Below are positions 17,235 to 26,733 of a stretch of DNA of 64,000 bases, piece after piece. The notes beneath the pieces were generated by a model. That model worked only from the letters and a program-made list of their open reading frames with translations, made no database searches and had not been told where the DNA came from. Each line of letters opens with the position of its first letter. The first letter of the stretch is position 1. Source of the DNA: Desulfobacteraceae bacterium UBA2174 (GTDB lineage Bacteria > Desulfobacterota > Desulfobacteria > Desulfobacterales > UBA2174); assembly GCA_002327445.1 (NCBI GenBank), contig DCWA01000030.1:93928-157927 (forward strand), written 5' to 3'. The translations under genes were made by a program, and so were the position numbers.

Positions 17235-17797
17235 GCTTCCTCCCCATTGAGAAAGTGGACCTGGTCGTATGCGGCGTGGGCCGCGGCGACGTTTTCTTCC
17301 TTTTTGACGGGCACTTCCTGGCGAATGGCGGCCTCGATATGCCCCAGCTCCGGCATCCCGAAGGTACGGGCAAAGGCCCCGAGAACGGCTGTGTTGATGA
17401 TGGGATGGGTCCGGGTGCCGAGCCGATGGGCCACGGCAACGCCGGTGGCGTCGACCCAGGCCAGATGAAAACCCCCCGCCGTCACGTCGATATGGGGTCG
17501 GACGGGGCTGTTGACCAGGATCCAGCCGCCGGGCTTGAGCCCCCGGGTGACGTCGATGGCGCCGATGAGTTTGGCGTCCATCACCACGATGTGGTCCGGC
17601 GTGTACACCCCGCTGCGCAGGTAGATTTTTTCGTGGGCGATGCGCAGGTAGGCTTCCACCGGAGCCCCGCGTCGCTCCACACCGAAAAGAGGAAAGGTTT
17701 GCACCTCCCAGCCGGCTTCGAAGAAAGCCTTGGCCAGGGAGATGGAGGCCAGGACCGTGCCTTGGCCGCCGCGGCCGTGGAAGCGGATTTCCTGCAT
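17231..17797 (-). CDS. 2-oxoacid:ferredoxin oxidoreductase, gamma subunit
   Basis: 188 residues matching PorG/VorG: starts IRFHGRGGQGTVLAS, has FPLFGVERRGAPVEAYLRI, VVMDAKLI and NTAVLGAFARTFG. It is the first gene of the operon and overlaps the GltD-PorD fusion by four bases. In complexes of this family it contributes to CoA binding and subunit assembly. The XRE-cupin regulator gene lies 210 bases upstream on the same strand and is a candidate regulator. Confidence 0.93.
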   Translation of the reverse strand: MQEIRFHGRGGQGTVLASISLAKAFFEAGWEVQTFPLFGVERRGAPVEAYLRIAHEKIYLRSGVYTPDHIVVMDAKLIGAIDVTRGLKPGGWILVNSPVRPHIDVTAGGFHLAWVDATGVAVAHRLGTRTHPIINTAVLGAFARTFGMPELGHIEAAIRQEVPVKKEENVAAAHAAYDQVHFLNGEEA

Positions 17798-17941
17798 CCG
17801 GAGGCCCCCTTGAGGCTTGAAGTGTTAGGCTAAACCGAAAAGGATTTCAGCTTGACCAAACCCTTACGAGCCCATGGCGGCGAAGTCAAGGCCAAACCAT
17901 CATGACCGGGATTTGGTCCCCCCCCACTCATGAAAATCATC

Positions 17942-17968
17942 CCCTCTCCACCCAGTGGGGGGAGAGGG
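17942..17968. repeat. REP-like hairpin between regulator and oxidoreductase operon
   Basis: CCCTCTCC and GGAGAGGG form an 8-bp stem (17942-17949 / 17961-17968) with an inner CCC/GGG pairing and a 3-nt loop; TGAAAAT and ATTTTCA words flank it. The sequence type (CCCTCTCC-ACCC-AGT-GGGG) is a common dispersed intergenic palindrome. It may double as a bidirectional terminator between the regulator and porG. Confidence 0.5.
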
Positions 17969-18006
17969 TCAGGGCGAGCGGGGTATATTTTCACGGTAAA
18001 ATAAGG

Positions 18007-18645
18007 CTATCCGGTGAACACCACCACCATGACCCGGGTTGGGCCATCGATGCCCCTCAAGCCGTGGGGAATGGAAGAGTCGAAATAGATGCTGTCCTCC
18101 GGCGCCAGCTCGATAACCTGGTCCGGGGATCGGAACTCGAGGCGTCCGTTCAAAACGAAGATGAACTCCTCGCCGTCATGGGTGTTGTAAGGAATCTCTT
18201 CGATCCCGCAGGGATCGATCTCCACGATGAACGGCTCCATCTGCTTGTCCACCATGGGGTGGGCCAGGGACTCGTAGCGATATCCGGTCCTGGCATAGCG
18301 ATCCGGGTGGTCTCGCTTCTTGATCTCCTGACGCTCCTGGCGGCGTACCACGACCAGTCGCTGCTGGTCCGGCGCATCCTGGAAGAAATAGCCGATCTTG
18401 ACCCCCAGGGCGTTGGAAATCTTGATCAAGGTGGCGATGGGCGGGGCGCCGCTGTTGTTCTCGATCTGCGACAACGAGGGCTTGGAAAGGCCGGTGCGGT
18501 CGGACACCGCCTGGAGGGTCAGTCCCCGTTTGAGGCGCAGGTGTTTGATCTTGGTGCCGATGTTCAGGGCCGCCACTTCATTGCGGACATCTGTGAGGGG
18601 AGATCGGGACATGAAGCGTTTCGCACGATTTGAAGATGAATTCAT
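18007..18645 (-). CDS. XRE-family regulator with C-terminal cupin domain
   Basis: 212 residues. An N-terminal helix-turn-helix (residues 29-85: IKHLRLKRGLTLQAVSDRTG, LSKPSLSQIENN, PPIATLIKISNALGV) is followed by a cupin (about 135-210: HDGEEFIFVLNGRLEF, DSIYFDSSIPHGLRG). This architecture usually binds a small ligand with the cupin and represses or activates a neighbouring metabolic operon. The 2-oxoacid:ferredoxin oxidoreductase operon immediately downstream is the likely target. Start codon is uncertain: ATG 18645 or 18612, neither with a good ribosome-binding site. Confidence 0.88.
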   Translation of the reverse strand: MNSSSNRAKRFMSRSPLTDVRNEVAALNIGTKIKHLRLKRGLTLQAVSDRTGLSKPSLSQIENNSGAPPIATLIKISNALGVKIGYFFQDAPDQQRLVVVRRQERQEIKKRDHPDRYARTGYRYESLAHPMVDKQMEPFIVEIDPCGIEEIPYNTHDGEEFIFVLNGRLEFRSPDQVIELAPEDSIYFDSSIPHGLRGIDGPTRVMVVVFTG

Positions 18646-18848
18646 GGCAAGCGATCATGCGCAAAGTAGCATGAACCCCCGGAGCGGATCAAGTCGGGAA
18701 GATCCGCCCGCCACGCGTCGCGGCTTCGGGTCCAATCCCGGGAATGAGTTGGCGCGCCAAGTCTTTGCGAAAATCCTCTCCCGACGGTATACTGCCACGA
18801 CATCCGCCCTGTTACCGGCCCCCCGTTTCATGAGGAGGTTGACGCCCC

Positions 18849-20210
18849 ATGCGCCAGCGACATCTTTTGCTCGCGTTGACCCTTTGCGCGGCGCTGCTGC
18901 CTTCACCCGAATCCCCCGCCATGGAAGGCGCGCCCCTCACCAGAGCCGATGCGGTGACTGCAGCGGCCAGCCGTCATCCCCGGGTGGAGGCGGCCGCCAG
19001 CCGCCAGAATGCCGCAGCCCAGCAGATCCGCCAGGCACGGGCCGGCTTCATACCCCACCTGGCGCTCAGCGAACGCTTCGCGTCCACCAACAATCCCATG
19101 AGGGCCTTCGGCACCCGGCTCAACCAGGAGCGCATCACGATGCTGGATTTCGATCCGGACCGCCTCAACGACCCGGATTCCATCGACGACTTTGCCACCT
19201 CCATCTCGGTGCGATGGCCGCTCTACGACAGCGGCCAGACCGTCCATGGCCTCCGACAAGCCCGCCAGGGAGAAGCGGCGGCAGGCCAGCACCTGCGCCG
19301 GACCGTGCAGGCCGCCATGGCCGATGCGGCCAGGGCCTACGACGGGTGGCTGCTGGCACAAAAGCGACTGGAGACCATCGACCAGGCCCTGGCCTGGGCC
19401 CAGGCCCATGAAAAGATGATCGCTGAACGCCACCAAGCGGGTTTTGTCGTCAAAAGCGACTTGCTGCGCGCCCGGCTGCACCGGTCCGAACTCCAACAGC
19501 AGCGCCTCACCGCCCGGAGCGCCGTCACCATCGAAGGGGCCCGCCTCAACGCCGCCATGGGGGAGGATCCCGCCACCGTCTGGACGGCGGCCGACGGGCT
19601 GACGGGCGGCCCCGGACCGTCGGGAACATTGGGGGAATGGGAGGCCAGAGCTTTGGATTCCAGGCCCGAAATGGCCGAACTGGGCCACCGCGAGGCCATG
19701 GCCCGATCCGAGATCGACAAACGCCGCTCCGCCCGCCTGCCCAGCCTCAGCCTCTTCGGCGACTATGAAATCCACACCGAGGCTTTCGAAGATGCGGGCA
19801 ACAACTACACCGTGGGCGCCATGGTCCAGTGGGATCTGTTTACCGGCGGGCGCCGAACGGCCCGCACCGAGGAAGCCAGAGCGGGCCTCCAGGAACTGGA
19901 AGCCCGGCGCCGCGAACTGGCCGCCGGCATCGCCGTGGAAACCCGCGCAGCCTATCTCTCCGCGGAGAGCGCCTGGCAGCGGATGCCGCTGGCGGCCGCG
20001 GGGGTGGAACAGGCCGATGAGGCGCTGCGCATCGTGGCCGACCGCTATGGAAACGGCCTGGTGACCGTGGTGGACCTGCTCGAGGCCCAGAGCGCCGCGG
20101 AAAAGGCCCGTTTCGACCACCTTCAAGCCATCTACGACTATCGCGCGGCCCGTGTCCAACTGCTGCTGGCCGCCGGCGTGCTGGCCGCCGAGGCTCTGGC
20201 GTCGCCTTGA
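18849..20210 (+). CDS. TolC-family outer-membrane efflux protein
   Basis: 453 residues with a signal peptide (LLLALTLCAALLPSPESPA). The body is the TolC double repeat: long Ala/Gln/Arg-rich helices alternating with strands, e.g. SISVRWPLYDSGQTV and VGAMVQWDLFTGGRRTA at equivalent places of the two halves, ending ARVQLLLAAGVL. It is the exit duct of the tripartite pump encoded with the two following genes. ATG at 18849 has GAGGAGG ten bases upstream. First gene of the operon; divergent from the XRE regulator. Confidence 0.92.
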   Translation: MRQRHLLLALTLCAALLPSPESPAMEGAPLTRADAVTAAASRHPRVEAAASRQNAAAQQIRQARAGFIPHLALSERFASTNNPMRAFGTRLNQERITMLDFDPDRLNDPDSIDDFATSISVRWPLYDSGQTVHGLRQARQGEAAAGQHLRRTVQAAMADAARAYDGWLLAQKRLETIDQALAWAQAHEKMIAERHQAGFVVKSDLLRARLHRSELQQQRLTARSAVTIEGARLNAAMGEDPATVWTAADGLTGGPGPSGTLGEWEARALDSRPEMAELGHREAMARSEIDKRRSARLPSLSLFGDYEIHTEAFEDAGNNYTVGAMVQWDLFTGGRRTARTEEARAGLQELEARRRELAAGIAVETRAAYLSAESAWQRMPLAAAGVEQADEALRIVADRYGNGLVTVVDLLEAQSAAEKARFDHLQAIYDYRAARVQLLLAAGVLAAEALASP

Positions 20211-20224
20211 AAGGGAAACCTCCC

Positions 20225-21388
20225 ATGCTGCATCGTTATTTGCTTCTCTGGCCCCTGGTGATGGCGCTGGTGCTCGCCGGTTGCGGGGACAAGATCCAAC
20301 CCGGCACCGCGGCCAGGGACGACGGTCCGGCGCTGACGGTGCGAACCGCCGTGGTCCGTCTGGAAACCGCTGTCCGCTACTACGAGGCCGTGGGCACCGT
20401 CGAGGCCCGCCAGAACGCCACTTTGGCGGCCAAGGTGATGGGGACCATCCAGTCGGTCAACGCCCGCGAGGGGGATGCGGTGGCCAGTGACGCCGTGCTG
20501 GTGGCCATCGTGTCCCGCCAACTCGACGCCGGCTTCACCGGTGCCCGCGCCGGCCTGGAAGCCGCCATCAAGGCCCGCGACGCCGCGGCGGCTGCCCGCC
20601 TGGCGGCTGAAGCCCAGGCCCGCCTGGCGTCCGCCACGTACCAGCGCTACCATTCCCTGGCCCTGGGAGAATCGGTGAGCGCCCAGGAACTCGACGAGGT
20701 CCTGTCGCGCCGCGATGCCGCCGCCGCCGCCCGAGACCGGGCCGACGCAGGACTTGAAGCCGCGGAACAGGAGGTGATGCAGGCCCGGGCCGCCCTGGTA
20801 GCCGCCGGCGCCGACCGCGGAGACACCTTCGTGCGCGCCCCCTTCGACGGGCGGGTCACCGCCCGCCTGGTGGAGCCCGGGGATCTGGCCGCGCCAGGCC
20901 GGGCGCTGCTGACCCTCGAGGCCGACGAGGGGTTCCGGGTGCTGATGCGGCTGCCTGAGGACCACCGCGGCGCCGTTCACCCCGGCCAGTCCCTCGAAGT
21001 GAACCTGCCCGCCCTGGGACCGGCATGGTTCCCGGCCGCGGTGGAGGCGGTCCTGCCCACCGCCGACGCGGCGACGCGGTCGGTGGCCGTCCGGTTGGGG
21101 CTGCCGCCCCGGAACGATCTCGCCGCGGGCCTCTTTGCGCGGGTCCGGGTGCCGGTGGGGCAAACCCGGGCCTTGCGCGTGCCGGAAACCGCCGTGGTGC
21201 ATCAAGGCCAGCTCACCGGGGTATTCACGATCGGCGAAGACTTCACGGCGCGCTTTGCCCTCGTGCGCACCGGCGTGGCCCGGGACGGACGCATCGAGAT
21301 TCTTTCGGGCCTGCAAGACGGCCAGCGGGTCGTGGTGGATCCGCCTTCGGCCTTGCACCACGGCCGCCATGTCCAGGAGGCGTCATGA
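20225..21388 (+). CDS. RND efflux periplasmic adaptor (membrane-fusion) lipoprotein
   Basis: 387 residues. A lipoprotein signal (LVLAGC, acyl Cys20) precedes the typical adaptor order: barrel-sandwich half (TVEARQNATLAAKVMGTIQSV), long Ala-rich alpha-hairpin (residues about 100-190), second half (FVRAPFDGRVTARLVEPGDL), beta-barrel and membrane-proximal domain. It bridges TolC and the inner-membrane pump. ATG 20225 is used because it places the lipobox normally. Its stop overlaps the next start (ATGA). Confidence 0.92.
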   Translation: MLHRYLLLWPLVMALVLAGCGDKIQPGTAARDDGPALTVRTAVVRLETAVRYYEAVGTVEARQNATLAAKVMGTIQSVNAREGDAVASDAVLVAIVSRQLDAGFTGARAGLEAAIKARDAAAAARLAAEAQARLASATYQRYHSLALGESVSAQELDEVLSRRDAAAAARDRADAGLEAAEQEVMQARAALVAAGADRGDTFVRAPFDGRVTARLVEPGDLAAPGRALLTLEADEGFRVLMRLPEDHRGAVHPGQSLEVNLPALGPAWFPAAVEAVLPTADAATRSVAVRLGLPPRNDLAAGLFARVRVPVGQTRALRVPETAVVHQGQLTGVFTIGEDFTARFALVRTGVARDGRIEILSGLQDGQRVVVDPPSALHHGRHVQEAS

Positions 21389-24300
21389 GCGCCGGCCGCT
21401 CCGGCACCGCCGGCAAGCTCGCGCGGGCTTTCATCGATTCCAAGCTCACCCCGCTCATCGCGGTGGCGGCGATTTTGCTGGGCATCGCCGCCGTGGCGGC
21501 CCTGCCCCGGGAGGAAGAACCCCAGATCATCGTGCCGATGATCGACGTCTTTGTCGCCATGCCCGGCGCCAGCGCCGAGGAGGTGGAGCAGCGCGTCACC
21601 GGCCCCATGGAAAAACTGCTGTGGGAAATCCCCGGCGTCGAGTACGTCTACACCACCTCCAGCCCCGGGATGTCCATGGCCATCGTGCGCTTTTACGTGG
21701 GCCAGCCCGAGGAGCAGTCCATCGTCCGCCTGCAGTCCAAGCTGATGGCCAACGCCGACCGCATCCCCTGCAACACGAGCCCTCCGTTGATCAAGCCCCG
21801 CTACATCGACGACGTGCCCATCCTGGCCGTCACCTTCTGGAGCGATGCCCTGGACCACTTCAGCCTGCGGCGGGTGGCCGCCGAAGTGGAAGACAGCATC
21901 AAGCGCGAGCCCAACGTCTCGCTCACCGAGATCATCGGCGGCCAGCGGCGCACCCTCCAGGTGCGCCTCGACCCGGTGCGCCTGGCCGCCTACAACCTCG
22001 ATGCCGGCCGCCTGGCCGATACCATCTGCGCCGCCAACGCCGAACTGGATGCCGGCAGTTTTCCCACCCCGGGCGAACAGATATGGGTGCATACGGGCGG
22101 CTTTCTGCGCGATGCCGCCGACCTGGGCGCCGTGGTGGTCCAGGTGGCCGACGGGCGGCCGGTGTACCTGCGGGACGTGGCCGTCATCGAGGACGGACCG
22201 GCCGAGGCGGACCAGCACGTCTTTTTCGGAACAGGCCCGGCGGCGGCCGAAAAAAAGATCCCGTCTCTGGCGCCGCCGGCGGCCGGCGTCTTTCCCGCCG
22301 TCACCCTCACAGTGGCCAAACGCAAGGGGACCAACGCCATCACCGTGGCCGAGCGGGTCCTGGAACGCATCGCGGATCTGCGCGGCGGCAAGATTCCCGA
22401 CTCGGTGCAGGTCACCGTCACTCGCCACTACGGGGAAACGGCCAAGGAGAAAAGCGACGAACTGCTCTTTCACATGGCCATCGCCGTGGTCTCGGTGACG
22501 ATTCTGATCGGGTTCACCCTCGGCCGCCGCGAGTCCGGGGTGGTGGCCCTGGCGATTCCGGTGACCCTGGCCCTCACCCTGGCCGTTTTTTATCTCTACG
22601 GGTACACCTTGAACCGCATCACCTTGTTCGCCCTGATTTTTTCCATCGGCATCCTCGTGGACGACGCCATCGTGGTGGTGGAAAACATCGTGCGCCACTA
22701 CCGGCTGCCCCAGAACGCCGACCGGCCCCGGCTCCAGGTGGCCGTGGAGGCGGTGGACGAGGTGGGCAACCCCACCATCCTGGCCACCCTGACGGTGATC
22801 GCCGCCATCCTGCCCATGGCCTTCGTGGGGGGGTTGATGGGACCGTACATGCGGCCCATTCCGGTGGGCGCCTCGGCGGCCATGGTGTTTTCTATAATCG
22901 TGGCCTTCATCGTCACCCCCTGGGCGTCGTTGCGCCTGATCCGGCCCCACGGCCCGGCCCGCGGCGGCCACGATCACGGCGGCGAGGACTGGGCCACGCG
23001 GCTGTACCGGCGCGTGATGGGTCCGCTGCTGCACCACCCGGCGGTGCGCTATGGATTTTTGCTGCTGGTGGCCGTCCTGTTGCTGGCGGCCGGCGCCATG
23101 GTGGCCGTCGGTATGGTCAAGGTCAAGATGCTCCCCTTCGACAACAAGAGCGAATTCCAGGTTATCGTGGACCTTCCCGAAGGCGCCACCCTGGAACGGA
23201 CCGTGGCGGCCTGCATCGAGATGGGCAACTACCTGGGGACGGTCAACGAGGTGGTCGACTACCAGATCCACGCCGGCACGAGCGGCCCGTTCAATTTCAA
23301 TGGTCTGGTGCGCCACTACTTCTTGCGTCGCGGCCCGCACCTGGCCGACATCCAGGTCAACCTGGCAGGCAAGGGGCGGCGCGCCCACCGGAGCCACGAC
23401 ATCGCCAAGCGGGTGCGCCCGGCGCTCGCGGCCATCGCTGAAAATTACGGAGCGCGCATCAAGGTGGCCGAGGTGCCCCCCGGTCCGCCGGTCATCTCGA
23501 CCCTGGTGGCGGAAGTCTACGGACCGGATTACGACCGCCAGCGGGAAATCGCCCTGGAGGTCCGGCGGATCTTCGAGGAGACCGAAGGGGTGGTGGACAC
23601 GGACTGGTTCATGGAGGATGAACGGAGTCGCCTGGTGGTGGAAATCGACAAGGAAAAGGCGGCCTTGAACGGCATCGCCGCCGCCCGCATCGCCCAGACC
23701 CTCCAGATGGCGCTCAGCGGCCAGGCGGTGGGCTGGCTCCACCAGGCCATGGAAAAAGAGGAAGTGACCATCGTGCTGCGCCCCGAACTCTCGGCCCGGG
23801 CCGGCATGGAAAAGCTGGCGGCCATCCAGATGGCCGGCGCCGACGGCCGGATGGTGCCCCTGTCAGCCCTGGTGACCTTCCGCGAGACGGCGGCCGACCG
23901 GAGCATCTACCACAAGAACCTCATGCCGGTGGTCTACGTGGTGGGCGACGTGGCCGGGGCCAAGGAGAGCCCGGTCTACGCCATTTTGGAAATGAAAAAG
24001 AAGATCGAGGCCCTGGACCTGCCGGAGGGCTACCGCCTGGAACAGCACACCGCCGCCCTGCCGGACACGGACCGGCGCCTGGCGATGAAGTGGGACGGCG
24101 AGTGGCACATCACCTATGAGGTCTTCCGCGACCTGGGATTGGCTTTCGGCGTGGTGCTGGTCCTGATCTTCGTGCTGGTGGTGGGGTGGTTCCAGTCCTT
24201 TTCCACCCCCCTGGCGATCATGGTCGCCATCCCCTTTTCCCTCATCGGGATCCTGCCGGCCCACTGGGCCATGGGCGCCTTCTTCACCGCCACCAGCATG

Positions 24301-24639
24301 ATCGGGTTCATCGCCGGAGCCGGGATCGTGGTGAGAAACTCCATCATCCTGGTGGACTTCATCGAGCTGCGCATCGCCGAGGGGATGCCCCTGGACCAGG
24401 CGGTGATCGACGCCGGGGCGGTGCGCTTCCGCCCCATGATGCTCACCGCCGCCGCCGTGGTGGTGGGGGCCTCGGTAATTCTCTTCGACCCGATCTTCCA
24501 GGGCCTCGCCATCTCCCTGATGGCCGGTGAGGTGGCCTCCCTGGTCTTTTCACGCATGACCGTGCCAATCCTCTACTACATGGACAAGCGCTGGGAGTTC
24601 GCCCACGGGCATCATCTGCATCGGAGGCAGGAGGGATGA
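21385..24639 (+). CDS. RND-superfamily efflux permease
   Basis: 1084 residues, inner membrane, twelve predicted helices in two six-helix halves with large periplasmic loops. Helix 4 carries GILVDDAIVVVEN with the proton-relay pair Asp426-Asp427 of hydrophobe/amphiphile-type pumps, rather than the pattern of heavy-metal pumps. The second half has FIAGAGIVVRNSIILVDF and a family-typical RFRPMMLTAAA. A His-rich cytosolic stretch (GGHDHGGEDW) and a His-rich C-terminal tail (HGHHLHRR) are unusual. ATG 21385 has AGGAGG upstream and overlaps the adaptor stop. Substrate unknown. Confidence 0.93.
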   Translation: MSAGRSGTAGKLARAFIDSKLTPLIAVAAILLGIAAVAALPREEEPQIIVPMIDVFVAMPGASAEEVEQRVTGPMEKLLWEIPGVEYVYTTSSPGMSMAIVRFYVGQPEEQSIVRLQSKLMANADRIPCNTSPPLIKPRYIDDVPILAVTFWSDALDHFSLRRVAAEVEDSIKREPNVSLTEIIGGQRRTLQVRLDPVRLAAYNLDAGRLADTICAANAELDAGSFPTPGEQIWVHTGGFLRDAADLGAVVVQVADGRPVYLRDVAVIEDGPAEADQHVFFGTGPAAAEKKIPSLAPPAAGVFPAVTLTVAKRKGTNAITVAERVLERIADLRGGKIPDSVQVTVTRHYGETAKEKSDELLFHMAIAVVSVTILIGFTLGRRESGVVALAIPVTLALTLAVFYLYGYTLNRITLFALIFSIGILVDDAIVVVENIVRHYRLPQNADRPRLQVAVEAVDEVGNPTILATLTVIAAILPMAFVGGLMGPYMRPIPVGASAAMVFSIIVAFIVTPWASLRLIRPHGPARGGHDHGGEDWATRLYRRVMGPLLHHPAVRYGFLLLVAVLLLAAGAMVAVGMVKVKMLPFDNKSEFQVIVDLPEGATLERTVAACIEMGNYLGTVNEVVDYQIHAGTSGPFNFNGLVRHYFLRRGPHLADIQVNLAGKGRRAHRSHDIAKRVRPALAAIAENYGARIKVAEVPPGPPVISTLVAEVYGPDYDRQREIALEVRRIFEETEGVVDTDWFMEDERSRLVVEIDKEKAALNGIAAARIAQTLQMALSGQAVGWLHQAMEKEEVTIVLRPELSARAGMEKLAAIQMAGADGRMVPLSALVTFRETAADRSIYHKNLMPVVYVVGDVAGAKESPVYAILEMKKKIEALDLPEGYRLEQHTAALPDTDRRLAMKWDGEWHITYEVFRDLGLAFGVVLVLIFVLVVGWFQSFSTPLAIMVAIPFSLIGILPAHWAMGAFFTATSMIGFIAGAGIVVRNSIILVDFIELRIAEGMPLDQAVIDAGAVRFRPMMLTAAAVVVGASVILFDPIFQGLAISLMAGEVASLVFSRMTVPILYYMDKRWEFAHGHHLHRRQEG

Positions 24640-24649
24640 AGAGGGGGAG

Positions 24650-24853
24650 AAAAATTCGAAATTCGAAGCACGAAATTCGAAACAAATTCAAAGCATTCAA
24701 ATTCAAATGATCAAAACGGAAAAAGGCTTTTGGGGTCTGAGGAATTCTTCCGCCTTACGACTTGGATTCCTGATCGGGGTCAGGAATGACGGAAAAAGGA
24801 CCGGACGAATCAGGGTTCCTTCAGCACTCACCCCGGACTTGATCCGGGGTCCA
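24650..24853. repeat. intergenic repeat block (family C copy 2 plus two REP hairpins)
   Basis: 24650-24720 is rich in AAATTCGAA words and resembles one arm of the palindromes at 10034 and 54314. 24766-24787 is an 8-bp perfect inverted repeat (ATTCCTGA / TCAGGAAT). 24831-24849 is a second (CCCCGGA / TCCGGGG). The last two are convergent-gene hairpins between the RND pump and the ABC substrate-binding gene, and could terminate transcription from both sides. No coding gene is seen in 24640-24926. Confidence 0.5.
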
Positions 24854-24926
24854 TGTCGAAGGGCTGAAGATTTTTGAAAGCAGAACGTGTTTCCGAAAAT
24901 CTTTGACGACCCGCCGGTCCGTGTCT

Positions 24927-25853
24927 TCACGGGCGCACCAGCAGAAGTTCCACCTCCACCGGCGTCTCAATGAGCCCGTGGGCCAGGGCAAAATCGGCGA
25001 AGCGCCGCCAGCGGGCGGGATCGAGGGTCTGGTCGCCGGCAAAAAACGGCAGCGTCAGGGCCAGGGCCTCGGTTTCGGTCTGGCGGTCGGCATCCGGCAC
25101 CGCTTTAAAATACAGATCCAGTGCCTGAGAGGGATCTTCTCTCATCGCCACAATCCCCCGGGCCACCGCGGCGACGAAGGCATCGACCTCGGATCGCCGT
25201 TTTTCCAGGGTCGTGGCCCCGCAAACGAAGATCAATTCGTCGTAGTCGGGGATGCCAAACCGCTCCAGCTCGAAGTATCCGGCCCGCAATCCCCGGTGGG
25301 CCATCTCCACGGTTTCGTAGGTTTTAAACGGCCCCATGACGGCATCCACCTTGCCGGCGGAAAGGGACTGGACGATGGCGAAGCCGACGTTGACCGCCTG
25401 GTACTTCCCCACCCCGTTGACCTTGGCGAAGGCCGCCAGCAGCACGTCCATCACCCCCGGCACCGTGTAGCCGATGCGCCGGCCGGACAGGTCGGCCGGC
25501 TTCTCGATGCCGCTGTCCTTCAGGAACAAAAGCGTCGTCAAGGGGTGTCCGACCAAACGCCCCACCACGCGCAGCGGCAGCCCCGAGGCCGCGGCGATGG
25601 TGGCCTGGGGCTGATACGACACCGCCAGGTCCACCTGGCCGGCGGCGGCCAGTTTCAGCCCGTCGGTGGTTTCGGATGGGCTGAGAATCTCCACGTCGAG
25701 CCCTGCCTCCTTGAAAAACCCTTTTTGGGCGGCCGTGTATATGGGAAGATGATCCACGTTGGGAAACCAGTCGAGCATCAGTGTCAGTTTTTCGGCCGCG
25801 GCCGGACCGGCGGCAGTAACAATAAATATGAGGACAAACAAAAACCGTTTCAT
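24927..25853 (-). CDS. thiY: ABC transporter substrate-binding protein, NMT1/THI5-like (thiamine precursor)
   Basis: 308 residues with a Sec signal peptide ending AAA-E. The NMT1/ThiY-type fold is visible: LTLMLDWFPNVDHLPIYTAAQKG, FKEAGLDVEIL, VDLAVSYQP, and GYTVPGVMDVLL. Members bind formylamino-pyrimidine or hydroxymethylpyrimidine. GGGAGG precedes the ATG at 25853. It is the last gene of thiZ-thiX-thiY behind a TPP riboswitch, which supports the thiamine assignment independently. The symbol is by family analogy. Confidence 0.88.
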   Translation of the reverse strand: MKRFLFVLIFIVTAAGPAAAEKLTLMLDWFPNVDHLPIYTAAQKGFFKEAGLDVEILSPSETTDGLKLAAAGQVDLAVSYQPQATIAAASGLPLRVVGRLVGHPLTTLLFLKDSGIEKPADLSGRRIGYTVPGVMDVLLAAFAKVNGVGKYQAVNVGFAIVQSLSAGKVDAVMGPFKTYETVEMAHRGLRAGYFELERFGIPDYDELIFVCGATTLEKRRSEVDAFVAAVARGIVAMREDPSQALDLYFKAVPDADRQTETEALALTLPFFAGDQTLDPARWRRFADFALAHGLIETPVEVELLLVRP

Positions 25854-25995
25854 TCGTAACCTCCCGACGATTTGGAAATGCACCGATATTGTCAAGGACA
25901 GGTTTTAAACCCTCTCCTGCAAATACCGCGCAGACCTTTCGGCTTACGCGTTGCAGAACCCAGTTTCCAGTTTCCAGTTTCCAGTTTCAAACCCC

Positions 25996-26733
25996 TCACC
26001 GCCAGGTCACCACCCGCCGTTCGATCCACCCCACCAGGGCCCAGAGTCCCAGCCCCATCAGCGAAAGCCACAGGATCACGGCAAAGACCAGATCCACTTG
26101 GAGCCGGGCGTTGGCCTGGATCATGAGGTATCCCAGCCCCTGCTGGGCCCCGACCCACTCCCCGATCACCGCGCCGATGGTGGCCACCGACACCCCGACC
26201 TTGAGCCCGGCAAAAAACTGGGGCAACGCCCAGGGCCAGTACAGCAGGCGCAATGCGCCCCAGAAACCGCTCCCCATCAACCTGAACAGGATGCGCAAAT
26301 CCCGGTCGCAGCTCTGGAAACCCGCCAGCAGGCTCACGGTGATGGGAAAGAAAATGATCACGGCGGCCATCAGCACCTTGCTCGCCATGCCGTATCCCAA
26401 CCAGACCACCAGCAGCGGCGCCAAGGCGAAGACCGGCACGGCCTGGCTGGCCACCAGGAAAGGTGCCAGAGCCCTCTCCAAAACAGGACGAGCGAACATG
26501 GCGACGGCCAGGGGCACCGCCACGGCCAAGGCGAGGGCGATGCCGGCGACGATTTCCAGCGCCGTCGCCAGTGCATGGGGACCGATGACAAGGGACCTGG
26601 CCACGGCAACCCACGCCACCCGCGAAGGCGGCGGAAGAATGTACGGCGGCAGGTCGAGAGAGCGGCAGGCGAGCTCCCAGAGGCCCAATAGAGCAACAAT
26701 AATCAATAACACCAAAATATTAAGCCGCGACAT
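25996..26733 (-). CDS. thiX: ABC transporter permease, thiamine-precursor type
   Basis: 245 residues, about six hydrophobic helices, with the BPD-transport EAA-type loop near ALPQFFAGLKVGVSVATIGA. N-terminal ILPPPSRVAW is typical of the nitrate/taurine/ThiX permease group. Its start lies 14 bases inside the end of the ATPase gene, so the two are translationally coupled. It forms the inner-membrane channel with ThiZ and receives substrate from ThiY. A short CCAGTTT tandem lies in the 142-base gap before thiY. Confidence 0.9.
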   Translation of the reverse strand: MSRLNILVLLIIVALLGLWELACRSLDLPPYILPPPSRVAWVAVARSLVIGPHALATALEIVAGIALALAVAVPLAVAMFARPVLERALAPFLVASQAVPVFALAPLLVVWLGYGMASKVLMAAVIIFFPITVSLLAGFQSCDRDLRILFRLMGSGFWGALRLLYWPWALPQFFAGLKVGVSVATIGAVIGEWVGAQQGLGYLMIQANARLQVDLVFAVILWLSLMGLGLWALVGWIERRVVTWR

